DNA of 64,000 nt from Ahaetulla prasina (lineage: Eukaryota > Chordata > Lepidosauria > Squamata > Colubridae): assembly GCF_028640845.1 (NCBI RefSeq), contig NC_080540.1, positions 217,373,800 to 217,437,799 on the forward strand, given 5' to 3'. Positions within the stretch are counted from its first letter, which is position 1. The number at the start of each line of letters is the position of its first letter. Shown one piece after another: positions 48,558 to 61,386 of the stretch. The notes beneath the pieces are model-generated. The model ran no database searches. It was not told where the DNA came from and saw only the letters and a program-made list of their open reading frames with translations. Position numbers and translations under genes: made by a program.

Positions 48558-49986
48558 ACAGACAAGATTAAATGTGTTGATTTGGATATTTTTTCCAGAA
48601 AACAATCCTCAGTGATGAATTTCATTGTAATATAAAACCAAACCAGTTGTATTCAACTGGTTGAAAGACTTGTGTTCACATGCCAACAATCCCAGGTGAA
48701 ATTAATAATTATTAGAATTTGGCATTAAAACAGAAGGTGAAATATTTATATCTTGTATTGAAGTGAGACGACTGAGTCAAAGAATATGATTTTTTTCTGT
48801 GTCTTTCAAGGGTTTCCTTAAGGATAGTCATTTCAGTGCATGGTGCTTGATAAGGCAGATAAAATTGCTCAAAAGGTTGAAGCTTGGAAGTATTAGAGGT
48901 GTATGAATTGTACTAGAAGCTTTAAATGGATATCCTCTGAAATACATCCTAAGATCTCAGAATAGGGGTCTTCTAGGTCTTCCACCAGCACGGAAAGAAC
49001 AGTCATTAAGATGCTTGATACAATATGTTGTTATATGTTGCTTACTTGGTCTCTTCTAGTAAATAAAAACAATTCCTTGGATTGCCATTATCAAGAGTGT
49101 TGATAGTTTAATAAAGCTGTGATTCAGGTTAGCTTTGGCAGGGGAGCCAACCTTTTCTGTGGGCAGATGTACGTTTTTTGGAAATTACTATTGAGAACGA
49201 CAATGAACAAGGGAGCAATAATGCAAGGAAGTCAGCAGAGGGCACAGTGCTGAAATTTGTTATTCTTTTCCCCTGCTTTGGGGGTATTTTCCACTGTTTC
49301 ATTATTGGAGGTTTATTTCCTGACAAAAAGACAGAAGTAAATTGCATCACTTCTTCTTTTTTCTTTTTTTGTCAGAATGTTAAGTTCCTTCTAGGGAGTT
49401 TAAGAGAAGGAGCAGAGCTGGTACTAAATCCAGTCTGTGAAAAGCTCATTCTGAGTGAAACCAATAATAATATTAAATCAGTAGTTTTAACTCATGCCAT
49501 TGCGTATCTACCTGCAGCTGCCTAAAGAAGATGCTAAAAATGTCAGCTAATCTTAGCAGGTTAATTATTTGCAGCAACCAAAGTAGCATTTTAATGTCTG
49601 ACTAGATTCCACTTCTAAACATACGACATTGAAAAAATGCTATTGTTCCTTATTTCACATTGGGAAACAAATTAATATATAAACTTGTACAAGCATAATT
49701 TTTTTAAAAAGATCTGTACATTTTCCTGCCTGGATTTGTTTTGGAAATGCAAAAGCAACTGAAACCCTAATTCAGTCTGTGATTTGTTAAGGAAGCTACC
49801 ATTATACAAAGTTGTTTTTTTTTTAAAAAAAAAATGGCAATTCATATTTCACCAGTGCTAGCTTGCTGTTCAGACATTAATACTTGCTTAACATCCTGGA
49901 TATGGAGATGGTAGGATTCAAATTATTGGCTACTGTTATTCACAAAAATAGATAGATGGAGACTGTTTTAATGGTAACTTCTATAC

Positions 49987-50963
49987 ACATGATGGCGAAC
50001 CTATTTATTTATTTTTATTTATTTATTTATTATTCAAATTTGTATACCGCCCTATCTCCCGAAGGACTCAGGGCGGTTCACAGGCACATAAAAACATTTA
50101 TATACAAATTAAGATAATCATTAAAAAACTTATTCTAATGCCCAATTATTAAAAGATCTAAATATGAATATTAAAAAAAACCAATTTAAAAACCCCTATA
50201 AATTTAACATCTAAGCCAGTCCTGCACAGATGAATAAATGTGTCTTGAGCTCGCGACGGAAGGTTCGGAGGTCCAGAAGTTGACAGAGTCCTGGGGGGAG
50301 TTCGTTCCAGAGGGTGGGAGCCCCCACAGAGAAGGCCCTTCCCCTGGGCGTCGCCAGACGACACTGCCTAGCTGACGGCACCCTGAGGAGTCCCTCTCTG
50401 TGAGAGCGCACGGGTCGGTGAGAGGTATTCGGTAGCAGTAGGCACAGGTGGCACACGTAGCCATATCAGGGGCATGCGAGCTCAGCTCCGGTGAGCATGC
50501 GCATACCAGCCAGCTGATTTTTGGGCCTTCTGAGCCCACCGGAAGTAGGGAAACAGGCTGTTTCCTGTCTCCAGAGGCCTCGGGGGGTGGTGGGGAAGGC
50601 CCATTTTTCTCTCCCCCCAGGCTCCAGAGCCTTTGTAGGAGCTTGGGGAGGGTAAAACGGCCTTCCTCACCCCCTGGAGGCCTTCTGAAGGCTGGAAACG
50701 GCCTGTTTGCCAACTTCTGGAAGTCAGCAAGCGGGCCTTTCTGGTCTCCAGGGAGGTAGGGAAGGCCATTTTTGCCCTCCCCAAGCTCCTACAAAGGCTC
50801 TGGAGGCTGAGGAGAGAGGAAAAACAGGCCCACCGGGCCAGGAACAGGGATGTCGCATGTGCGGGGGCGGGGTGTATAGCATTATGGATGTGGGCATGCG
50901 TGCGCGCGACCCCCCCCAACCCCTGCTGCTGGCACGCGATGGCAAAAAGGTTAGCCATCACTG
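49987..50963. mobile_element. hAT-type element with nested LINE fragment, 8-bp TSD
   Basis: Ends read ACATGATGGCGAACCTA and GGTTAGCCATCACTG, flanked by TTCTATAC on both sides (49979-49986 and 50964-50971). The right part is related to 2290-2693 in inverse orientation (GGAGCTTGGGGAGGG, GCATGTGCG). Near the left end, after GCGAACCTAT, a minus-strand LINE end is inserted, and hAT sequence resumes around 50,440. Confidence 0.8.
49999..50440 (-). pseudogene. L2/CR1-like LINE 3' end nested in the hAT, minus strand
   Basis: On the minus strand a frame ending at 50211 encodes GRAFSVGAPTLWNELPPGL and then FRRELKTHLFICAGL, the C-terminus of an L2/CR1-type polyprotein. After the stop come GAACCGCCCTGAGTCCTTCG, GGGCGGTATACAAATTTGAA and an (ATAA)n tail (49999-50030). 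The tail closely resembles the SINE tails at 16271 and 44221. The 5' part is truncated. Confidence 0.75.
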
Positions 50964-53467
50964 TTCTATACAATTCTTACTACTTGGTAATGGATGTCAA
51001 GGACGGTTTTGTTAGAAGCTGTGTGCTTTACAATAAAGCTCCTGAAATTAGAAGTAGTTAAATGGAAGCAGTGCTACTGTTAAAGCAAAATAATGTTCTA
51101 TCTTCACTAAAATATTGCAAGAGGAAAAGACTCAGTCTTAAAAGAATTACAATACAGTAATTCAAAAGCAGTATTCCCTCTTGTGAATATCTTCCCATTC
51201 TTTATTCTCTTGAGGAACCTAAATGTGTGATAATTTGTATTCATCTGGTTGAAAGACTTGAGTTCACATGCCAACAATTCCAGGTGAAATTGATAATTAT
51301 TAGAATTTTGTATTAAAACATAAATATTGCCAGTCACCTTATTGTTAAAAGTTGTATCTTTGTTCCCAAACTGGTAAAATACATATTTCGATGCATTCAA
51401 AAATAATTTGATTTATCATCTTATGGACATCTTTTTAGCTGGTTGATGTGTAAGTATTAGCTGAAATACCGATTTAAAAAAAAAAAAAACCGTCAATTTA
51501 CAATCTGGTTTAGAAACCTGTAAAGCACACATCCCATTAATGAATATCAGTACTTCTCAAGTGATCTTCTCTCCCTTTCGTGCAATTGTTAATTAATAGC
51601 CAACGTATTTTAGATTTAGGGAATGGAAGACTTTTAATAACTGGCCAAAATAACCTGTTATAAAAATAAGAGCGTTTTATTGAGCTCTATATTTGCTTCT
51701 ACTTAAGCAAAATAAATCATATCTAATTATCAATATCTGAAGATAGCAGAAGTTAAGCCTAGATTTTGAATTTGTTATTAGGAGGTTTAACTGCAGAAAT
51801 CATGACTGTTGTGTGCCATGTAAAGTTGACTGAAAAGCTAGCCAAAATATTCCATATTTGTTTCTCCCCGTTATTATTTGAACAAAGGACATTTTGGTTT
51901 GCTTTCAGTGATAAGTTGATAAATAATATGGAACAATCTTAATGTTTTTCATCATCAGATTCTCCCCCCGCCTCCCATGTTAATTAAGCCAGAAGCAATT
52001 TTTAAATCATTTTACATCTCTTAGATAGGTGAATTCCTTCCTGGAATGATGAAGATGGTGACGACCATATAGAAAGCAGAATTTGGGTTGGAATAAAGCC
52101 ATATCAGGATATTTGAGATCTTGATACAATTTCTTTGTCGTTTGGAAGGCTGTAGCCAGAAATAAAAATCAAGATGAGATTCGTAAATGGGGAGAATTGT
52201 CTGAGTGTACATACCATATTTTCTTTTAAAATGTGTGGTATGCATGTTGACTGTACCTCTACATAATTATCTAGGAATTTAAAGCTATTATATATTATGT
52301 CACAGCTAAAGCTGTTCTAGTTTTGAAAGTAATGACTCAGCATTCATGTGAGTGTTCCTGAAGGAAAGTTTTCAGTTTATATGATAAAAATTCTTGCATT
52401 TTCCACTCAGTTGCAGTAAACTAGATTGCTTACTTATTTTTCTGAATTTCAGAATCAGGATACTGACAGATTGTTGAACTTCAGCATTTTCTTCTGATAT
52501 AACCATCATAAGTGTGTTTTAAAGGACAATAACAGTTATAGCATACAAAGTTTAGACAAAAGAAAAATTGGCAGCAACTTTAAATGTAACAGTCCACAAT
52601 CTAGTCTAACCAAGCACTGCAGCACCAGATGTTCTTTTCCTTAGGAAAGGCTGTGTATATTTACATTCTCTTGTAAGTTGCACGTTGTAGCTTTTCTGAA
52701 AGTGGGGGAAATGCATCTAAAATATCTCTTAATGTGAATTTAAAAGAAAATGGGATCCACTTTTGCAATGCATTTGTCCTCATAACTTGTCTTTAAAGAT
52801 GGCAATCACTTTAATTAACTGAGGAATATAGTTAATATTATAGAACATAGTTAATATTATAGCCTGACATGCTTTGATTTCTCAGCAATTATTTAAATCC
52901 AGCATTACTCTAAACATCATTTGCATTACATTGGAGCAAAAAACTACTTGGTTTGTAAGAAGTTCATATTTTGTGATAAATCAAATATTTAAGATTTTTA
53001 AAAAATGGGATTCATTTTGTTCTTTTATGCTGAAATGGTAGATTTCTAACATAGCTGCAGTTTCTGGCAGTAGATGCCTAAATCTTACCAGCTTAAAATG
53101 TATAGAGCATCAAGATAATTTTGTAATCATATATTCATAATCTAAAGTTTTGAGAAATAAAATTGCTATTAGATTTTCTGCAGAATAATGTTATATATGC
53201 ACTGTTTTTCACATACTTTTCATTCATTCATCCCAACGAGTTTTCAGAGAAAGGCATGAAAATATTGGCAAAATTGTTTAGTCTTTGGAGTTCATATTTC
53301 TACAAGGATCGCTATATTAAATATAGCATCTGAACTAAATTAATGTGCATATTGTATCACTTCAGATATACCTAATGGTCTTGCTTATCCAGAATTAAAA
53401 GACTCAGTCTGAGTGCCTTTTTTTTACATAATTACATAATGTCAGCTGAACTTAGATAAGTAATATA

Positions 53468-53602
53468 AGATATAAGTTATATCCAATTAATTATATTTAT
53501 TACATACTCATACTTACATATATGCTTATATATTGTATAATTATTTCATGCTTATGCTTATATATACTGTGTGACAAAAATAAATAAAAATAAATAAATA
53601 AA
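53468..53602 (+). repeat. LINE 3' end, second copy
   Basis: GTTATATCCAATTAATTATA, ATGCTTATATATTGTATAAT and TATATACTGTGTGACAAAAA then (AAATA)n match 39050-39180. Only the last 130 bases of the element are here. Confidence 0.65.
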
Positions 53603-53788
53603 ACTTGAAGCTATATTTATGAGAATTCTTGGACAGTATCTCTTCAGCAAAATCCAAGCAATGCCAATGTATAATCATTGCACAAGTGCAATTTTGCATA
53701 AAGTGCAGTTCAGAAAATCTAGCAACATAACATAATCAAAGTAAAAGACTGAAAGGTTAAATAAACTTTTGCTAAATGTGTTTTGCAG

Positions 53789-53827
53789 GTTGGACAATCT
53801 GCTCAATATGGCTTACGGAGTAAAGAG
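53789..53827 (+). CDS. ELAVL2: ELAVL2 39-nt hinge exon, likely skipped in some transcripts
   Basis: The 39-nt exon encodes LDNLLNMAYGVK plus split arginine codons on both sides. The acceptor is TTTTGCAG. The donor GTAATA departs from consensus at positions +4 to +6. Length is divisible by 3 with phase 2 at both ends, so inclusion or skipping keeps the frame and changes the protein by exactly 13 residues. Human ELAVL2 isoforms of 359 and 346 residues, as I recall, differ in this way. The hinge governs nucleocytoplasmic shuttling, so the choice may alter localisation. That it is alternative in this species is inferred. Confidence 0.95.
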
Positions 53828-53922
53828 GTAATAACAAATTAGATCCATAATTAACTTTACTAATAACTTATTGTTTGAACTAAAAGTATTGGTACTTCAT
53901 GTTTTCTATATTGAGTGATCTT

Positions 53923-53928
53923 TGCATG
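53923..53928 (+). promoter_or_regulatory. TGCATG (Rbfox-type) motif downstream of hinge exon
   Basis: TGCATG lies about 96 nt after the donor of the 39-nt exon. Rbfox proteins bind (T)GCATG, and sites downstream of an exon usually promote inclusion. A hexamer can occur by chance every few kilobases. Confidence 0.35.
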
Positions 53929-54304
53929 TACAGAGGTTAAACAATCATTTGTTTCCATTTATCACTTACTTTATCAGCTTTCTAGCATTGTTTAGGGTAC
54001 CCAGTATCTGCATTTAAATGACTTATTTGGGAGTCTTTTGTATCAGTCTTTCACTTTGAAAGAATATGGACATTTTATAGATTCAAAGGACATTTTAATA
54101 ATGTCCACCCACCAGGTGTGTGTTTCTTTAGTCATCTTCTGTCTCTACAACAAGCAGATACAGGTTTGGAGCTACATTAAGGTTACCATATCAAGTATGT
54201 TATATAACCTAAAAGGTTAAGAAGAAGGTTATAATAATTCCATAAGGCCATTTGAAGCTTGAGTTTTAAGAATGTATGTTTTATGTAGGATTTGTTCATC
54301 TGTT

Positions 54305-54385
54305 TGTTTTATCAAATTTAGATAGCTGCCCATTTGGCCAAAGGCGACTCAGGGATCTACATAACAATAAATAAACCAAAACGTA
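54305..54385 (-). repeat. LINE tail fragment
   Basis: On the minus strand it reads GTAGATCCCTGAGTCGCCTT, then GGGCAGCTATCTAAATTTGA, the pattern of an L2/CR1-like 3' end (GCCGCCCTGAGTC...GGGCGGTATATAAATTTGA). Very short. Confidence 0.5.
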
Positions 54386-55199
54386 GATGTAACATCAGAA
54401 ATCTCTGAAGCTATTTTTTTCTGTTGAATAAGTGTTCAGTTGTGTTAAATAATTCGCTAAATCCATGGTGAAACAACACAATAAATATGAACAATATAAT
54501 GAACTATTGAAGGCAATACATTTGTACTTTTTACTTTTTCACCATTCTGTTATTAATATAATTTCCTTTTGAAATTTTTTTTTACATAGAGATGAGTTAG
54601 TATTTTACTAAGGTTTTTAAAAGGAACTGAACAAATGATTCCTGAAACTGAATACTAGCACTACAAACAAAACTCTTGCTGTTCCTTTCTCTTTTTAAAA
54701 AAAGATATTGCTAGCCATTCCTTAGCTAAAGTAATAGAGATTTCCCTCTGATGGTGTCTATCTAAAAGCACAACATGAAGTTTTAGTAGATGGATTCTCT
54801 CAACAGCCCCTCTCTGCAGCCCATGTTCTGGAGAATTGGTATCTAGACCCATGGGGGATGGGCAGGGTAGAGCCACTCACTTGTTAATAGATACAGAATT
54901 TTGAACAAAACTTGTTGTTAAAATTAAAGCGCTTAGGTTTTACATAATATTTTTGTTTATATTATTCCCTACACACAAAAAGCAAATTCTCAGGAACCTT
55001 GGTTAATCACATTCCAAAGGTGGCAATTGCAATATTCTTTAGGCTTTCTAATAGCTGACTACAGTTTGCTTTTCTCATATCATCATTGAAAGTAATTGAA
55101 TTAGTCAGCTTATCTGCAGCCCAGGCAAAAAGCAGAATAATCTGACTTGAGAAAGGTTTAACCACAGAACATCACAGCAACTATATTTTATTGTTCACA

Positions 55200-55395
55200 G
55201 GCATGCATAAGCGCACCAGCGTGCCTACCTCCCTGTCCTAATGTTTTCTTTTATTCATACCCTTTACATGTGTTTATAATTATGTTTACACTTGTATCTG
55301 TCATAAAATACATGCTTGACGAAAATAAAAAAAATAAATAAAATAAATAAACAAACAAACAAATAAATTAATTAATTAAATAAATAAATAAATAG
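55200..55395 (+). repeat. Retroelement 3' end with A/T simple-repeat tail
   Basis: GCATAAGCGCACCAGCGTGC, CCTGTCCTAATGTTTTC and GTCATAAAATACATGCTTG are followed by (AAATA/AAACA)n to 55394. The layout resembles 38880-39180 but the sequence is only loosely related. Confidence 0.5.
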
Positions 55396-55460
55396 TATTA
55401 AAGTCACATAAGTGGCTCATACCTTTGGTCAAATGGCACTATAACACTAATCAAGTGTTG

Positions 55461-55690
55461 TTTTTTTTAACAAAAATATTTTTATCCTGCCTTTGTTGTT
55501 TTTATCAATAACTCAAGGTGACAAAAACATCTCTTCCTGTTTTCCCCACAACTGCCCTATGAGGTGGATTGTGCTGAAGGAGAGTCATCCGAAGTCACCC
55601 AGCTGGCTTTCATGCCTAAGGCAGAACTAGAACTCAGAGTCTCCTTGTTTTCTAGGTCAGCATCTTAACCACTACACCAGACTACCTTTG
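55461..55690 (-). mobile_element. tRNA-derived SINE, third family, minus strand
   Basis: On the minus strand it starts GGTAGTCTGGTGTAGTGG then TTAAGATGCTGACC (box A-like), with box B-like GAGTTCTAGTTCTGCC. It continues through CAGCTGGGTGACTTCGG to ACTCAAGGTG in inverse and a tail with GGCAGGATAAAAATATT. I recognise this tRNA-headed pattern from squamate genomes but do not assign a named family. Confidence 0.65.
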
Positions 55691-55806
55691 CATATGTCTA
55701 TAAATAATGTAACAAAAATGCATACTTGAAGGAAGAAACAATTGATCCACGAGATGTAGGCAGAAAGGCCTTTGGTTTAAGTTTCTTAAAGCATGCTGAT
55801 ATATAA

Positions 55807-56223
<417 letters not shown>

Positions 56224-58660
56224 TGAGGTGTCCTCAGCCCAATTTATATTTGAAAACTATTCGACAAAGGCAAGTTAAAAGAAACTTTATACATTAGTAA
56301 ATGTCTTTGTAAGTCAGTGTTGAGATGGGGGAATAACAGACTAGCATCCTAAGAAATATTGCGAGATTTTTTATTGCTAGTATTTGAATTAAACTTCTTA
56401 AATATCCTATGTTTGAAATATGGACAAGAGGTACAGGGTTTTTACCTGTCACAATGCATTCTATTGCCTTCTTTGAAGAAGGTGGACCTTTTAAAAAATG
56501 TTTGAGCTAAGGGAAGAAATTTTCTTTTACACGACTGCCTTGAACCTGTGAGTAGATATTGAGGCTTTGTGTTAAAATTCCTGAGTTAGTTAACCTTATG
56601 TTGTGTTTGAGTTACACTTTAATGCCTTGCTGTTTAGTCTGTTCCAGAAGTGTTTTGAAGTTTACATTTTTATTTATAAAGTTTAAGAATATTTATTTTG
56701 TAATTATGATTTGGGTTGGGGAAGGGGGGTGGTGCATTATAAAAGCCTATTGTAAGATTAATGGAGAACTTTTCGTAAAGCTGTACCTTGCCAAAGAGAT
56801 AAGAGCCTCTTTGATGTGGGTTTAAAAAAAAAACAAAGCATCTATTTTTATAAAAAAGAGAAAATTTGGAGAAACTTTTTACAGGTCCTGGAACAAATAT
56901 TTTGACTTGAATACTTTGAGAAATCTCTTCATATGACACCTAGTGAGCTTTTAAAACTTACCAGGAAATTTGCAGTGGTTGGGGGAAAACACTTTAGAGC
57001 GATTTATGATGTAGAAATTCTTTAAGAGATCTTTGTTACTCAAGAAATGGAATCACTGGGAGAAAGCACTGCTGGTTTTGGTTTTGTAATCGTTGGTGCA
57101 ATCTCTGAACATCCTGGTTACTATGTGATAGATGGCTCACATTAAACTTGTGATTTTGAAACAGAAGAAAATTTAAAAGTATATAAGAGCAGGCAAGAAA
57201 TTTAAATTAACTGAGATGGGGGAAAAATCTGTTCTTCCTATAGAATTCCCTTCAGATAGAGCTCAAGGTGTTTAGTGATGTACTTGCAGTATTGTTTGAA
57301 GAATTGTTTTGTCTTAAAGAAAAAAAAAAGATGTTTGCACATGGTTTGCATAGTGGCAGACCAGGAAAAAACAGTCTTGCATTGGATATATTTGAAGGTA
57401 TTTTGAAAGTTATGTTCAAGGCTAACACCTGAGCTTTGTGTAATGTAAATAAGATCTTTTGTTGATGAACCTTCTTTCAGCTAATACTTCGAGTTTTCTT
57501 CTGGTTTTTTATTTTCTTTACTTAACATGCCAAGTGATGTTCAAATGTTTTTGTATTTTTTTTTCTTTGTAAATGGCATTAAGATTGTTACTTGAGGTCT
57601 GCTTATTCATTTTTGTTGTCCTGAGGACTTGAATTTACAGTGGATCAGATACGTTGCAAATTTTGTCTGTAGATAGTCTAGCTTCAGCTGTTTATGGTGA
57701 TGCTACTTTTTTGTTTATAAATATGTTTGTGGTAAAAAAAATGAGTATAACCATAGGTTTTGAACAAATTCCTTACATTTTTCATACCAGAATCATAAAT
57801 ACCTGTATGCTATTGAAATTTAACTTTGTATGATGCTTAAAATCACTTATTTGGGGAAATAATAAAGTCTTTACCATGTATGGAAGAAATTTAAGGTCAA
57901 AAAGTACAAATATTTTCTGATTAGCATCTAGCTTATAATAAATTTTTAAAAAGCTGAAGGCTGCTGTGCCTTCACCGGGATGCCCTGACAACTATATAGT
58001 TACGTCCTGCTTTTTGTATAAACTGAGATGCTCACATGCTTCCCCTTAGAACAAGCAATGTGCTATGCATAACATACTTGTACATGATCTTTGCAGTTGC
58101 TTTTTTTGATTATTTCTTTTTTCAAAAAAAAAATCGTAGTTATAAATTTTCAGTATAGTACAGTACATAAAACTGTTGGAAGAAGAGTGTTAAAGTGAAA
58201 GCGATTGTTCATGCTAGACCCATTCAATGCTTTTCAAATCGATTGACTTTCTGAAAGACGTTCAACTTGAGGTGCGATGAGCAATTGTTCTGTACTAACA
58301 CAAACACACTGCTTTGGAAAAGAACAATAGTAATAATAACAACAATAAAGAGATCCGTTCTGGGAGTGGGGAACGTAACTGTACTCTCTGCTACTATATT
58401 CTACGGTAGCAAGATCAAAGCATTGGTGAGAAGGCATGTCTATCAGGCTTCACTTTACACTGTTTAACAGAGCACTTAATAAAATGTAAGGCTGGTATTT
58501 ATTTGAAGTTGTACAGTATGACTTAATTCACATCTGTTGGAGTAGAAAAATATATTCTGTTGAGTATTTAAAAGAGGCTGTACATGTTTTCTTTTGTGTT
58601 TGGATCCTTTGTACTTTTTCATGTTCAGTACATCAATAAACAAAAGTTGAAGGGAAAGAA
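56224..58660 (+). promoter_or_regulatory. ELAVL2: ELAVL2 3' UTR
   Basis: About 2.4 kb from the stop codon to the last poly(A) signal, with no repeat insertion visible. It is rich in U runs (e.g. 57549-57570) and has ATTTA pentamers (56672, 56691, also around 58497), the kind of sequence Hu proteins bind. Poly(A) signal candidates AATAAA are at 57861, 58478 and 58635. The end is approximate. Confidence 0.85.
58635..58640 (+). promoter_or_regulatory. ELAVL2: Distal poly(A) signal AATAAA
   Basis: AATAAA within ACATCAATAAACAAAAG, followed about 20-25 nt later by the GU-rich CACTGTGGTGCAG, a suitable downstream element. This is the best supported 3' end of the transcript. AATAAA at 58478 and 57861 are alternative proximal sites. 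Confidence 0.75.
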
Positions 58661-60217
58661 CACTGTGGTGCAGAGGTCTTTTAAAAGTTCATGTTTCTTT
58701 TGAACGTACTTCCCTGGGTTTATTTTTCCTTTAGGTTTTTAAGTTAAATTCAAACTACTTAGTGCAGGAGCCACCCCTCAAAATCTAAACGGCTTAGATA
58801 TGCCACCGCATCTGGGTGTCCTAGTACAATGTGAAATTCAAGTCTTAATACCTACATGCATGGTAAGCTTCCTACTCAATATTTCTATTCAATAACCCCA
58901 TAGCAGAAGAAAATTTTAAAAGCTGTGTTTGCTAGGATGCATTATTTTCTGAAGAATTAGTACCTGAGACTTCTGCATCAAGAAAGAGGAGCATTTCAAG
59001 GAACATCAGATCGAGTCATAGAACAGACAGCTCTAATTTATATGCACCATTATATGCATATACACCATTCTAAAAGAACCAGGTTATAATAGAGATTATG
59101 ATCTCTTCTTCAAATTGTAATGAAATGGAAAGCCAACGGTGAAAAAGTCAATTGATTAAGTTTGTGAAGTATATCATTTTATCAACTGCTAAAATAAAAA
59201 TGGCAACCTTAAACGCAACTGTTTTAGCTAATATAACTGTCCTTTTTATTTTTCCATTTTCTCACACACACCCCTCATGTCAAGAACACATTGGTGCAAT
59301 CTGCATTCTTGTCTGCTCATTGGTTGGCATCCAGTGTTGATGGATGACACTAAAAAATTAAGCTTTTATTGAAGATGGCATCAGTTTACATAGATTGCTA
59401 ATACTTTCAAAAAATATAGTGATTGCTGTAATTCTAACCCTTGTGAGAAAAATAAAATTTTGAATTTTCAGTGTATACTGCTGATAAGAGTAAGAAAACT
59501 GAACTTGGAAAGCGTCTGCAATGGATAAGATGATAGAATCCAGAATTTGCCTATTTCTGCAATCTGGATTAATTTTCAACTCGTATCTACTTTTAATTAA
59601 TTATTAAAATCTAGAAATTATCTTTCCATATGGTGAGACTTAAAGGGGTAAATTATCTCAATGAAGGATTATATGAAATAGAATTTTCTATGCATTGAAT
59701 TTAAAGGAGAATTCACTATGCTCAAAATTCACTTGAGATAGGGATAATTAATAATTATTCCAGAAACATTTACTATTCCTTGTGCTCAGATATTTTTTAT
59801 ATTCAAAGTCAAATGTACCATAATTTAACTTTGATGGATTGCGATAAAAGAGTTTGAGCTTCTTTTCTAGCCATTTTGTTCTAGATAAATTTTTGTTGTG
59901 ATAGAAGTCATGGCACTAGCTGGGCTTTTGCAGAAATTTGCAATGTAGTATTCAGCATATCTATAAAATTATTGGTTTTCACTTTAACAGAAAAAGCAAG
60001 CCTTAACTTCAGTTTTGCATGCACATTCTCCTCTCCATGATTTGGAGTCCCCCCCCCCCACAAAAAATGAAAGTTAATATCTTAGTGACAATATATAGTG
60101 GAATGTTAAAAAGATAGAAGGGTTACAAATTATAGTGAGATTCCAGGAATCTATAAATTACAGATAGGTTACATATAACCAAGCATGTATGAAATTGCAT
60201 CATGATTATCAGAAGCA

Positions 60218-60549
60218 CAATAGCTCAGCGCTTAAAGTTGCTGAGTTTGTCAGCTGCAGAGCTGACAGTCTGGATTTGGGACCAGAGCTCCGCACAACAG
60301 GTGAGCTCCCATTAGTTGCCCCAGTTCCTGCCACCTAGGACTTTGAAAGCATGCAAATGGAAGTAGATGAATAGGTACCACTTTGGTGGGACGGTAACAG
60401 CATTTCATGTGCCTTTGGCGTATAGCCATGCTGGCCTGGCCACATGACCATGGAAATTGTTTTCGGACAATGCTGGCTCCCTTGGATAAGAAATGGGGAT
60501 GAGCACCGTGTCCTAGAATCGGACACGACTGACAGGAAAACTTTACCTA
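60218..60549 (+). mobile_element. tRNA-derived SINE, second family, 10-bp TSD
   Basis: Flanked by ATCAGAAGCA on both sides (60208-60217 and 60550-60559). Head CAATAGCTCAGCGCTTAAAG, body GCTCCCATTAGTTGCCCCAG, ACTTTGGTGGGACGGTAACA and CTGGCCACATGACCATGG, and end GACACGACTGACAGGAAAAC. It is the diverged plus-strand counterpart of 23934-24291. Confidence 0.85.
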
Positions 60550-60794
60550 ATCAGAAGCATCATATGCCATGAAAGGAATGGTACTGATGTCATAGTTTGC
60601 ATTTCTGTACCTATTTGTTTGATAGGTAGCCGAATCCCCAAAGATATGGAAGTAATTCCTCAACTGGCACTTAAAAACCATGAAAGGAAAGCTAAAACAA
60701 TTGCCTGCTGAGTAAAGATCAGAAAGTATAAATGGAAGCTTTTAAAAGAATGAAAGAACAAAAAGTTTGGGGAAAGCTTTTTCTTTAATCAGAC

Positions 60795-61310
60795 CAGTGG
60801 TAGTCAACCTGGTCCCTACTGCCCACTAGTGGGCATTCCAGCTTTCATGGTGGGCGGTAGGGGTTTTGTCCGATACTGAAGCACTTTCCTTTTTTTTTAT
60901 TTAATTGACTTTTTAAAAAAAATTATAGCATTATTTAAAAACATTTTCATTAGGTTTTCATAAAATTCCCCATGACAATTTAAATTTCTGAAAATATACT
61001 ATTTGAATTGCCCGCGCATAAATTTAGTTCATGTTATGTAAGTGAAACTAAATGGCGCTATAGTGCGACTGCAAACAAAAGAGCCTCATCCCAGAATAGT
61101 TCGCGCATCTCCCCCCACACCACCAGCTGTAACAGACAAGCAGAGCTGGTAACTGGTGCCCCCCCCCAAACCCAATCCACGATGCACGAGAGGCATGCAC
61201 AGACGACAATACATGGCGCATTACTGTGGAACCGGTGGGCAATTAGAAAATTTTACTACTAACAGAGATACAAAAGTGGGCAGTAGGTACAAAAAGGTTG
61301 ACTACCCCTG
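60795..61310. mobile_element. hAT-type MITE, 516 bp, 8-bp TSD with one mismatch
   Basis: Starts CAGTGGTAGTCAACCTGGTC and ends AGGTTGACTACCCCTG. Flanks AATCAGAC (60787-60794) and AATCAGTC (61311-61318). The GTGGGCGGTAGGGG block near the left end and GTGGGCAGTAGGTAC near the right end are subterminal repeats. The interior shows no transposase. Confidence 0.87.
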
Positions 61311-61335
61311 AATCAGTCAACTTTTATCTAATGTC

Positions 61336-61354
61336 ATGTATGTATGTATGTATG

Positions 61355-61384
<30 letters not shown>
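61336..61384 (+). repeat. (ATGT)n microsatellite
   Basis: About 12 uninterrupted copies of ATGT (49 bp). Likely polymorphic. Confidence 0.98.

Positions 61385-61386
<2 letters not shown>

Noticed and set aside
50204..51015. Cluster of ORFs up to 169 residues on both strands
   Set aside because: All are within or next to the hAT element at 49987-50963. Only the FSVGAPTLWNELP frame is meaningful, as a LINE C-terminus.
61336..61384. CRISPR-like repeat or protein repeat from the ATGT run
   Set aside because: It is a plain tetranucleotide microsatellite without spacers, in a vertebrate genome.
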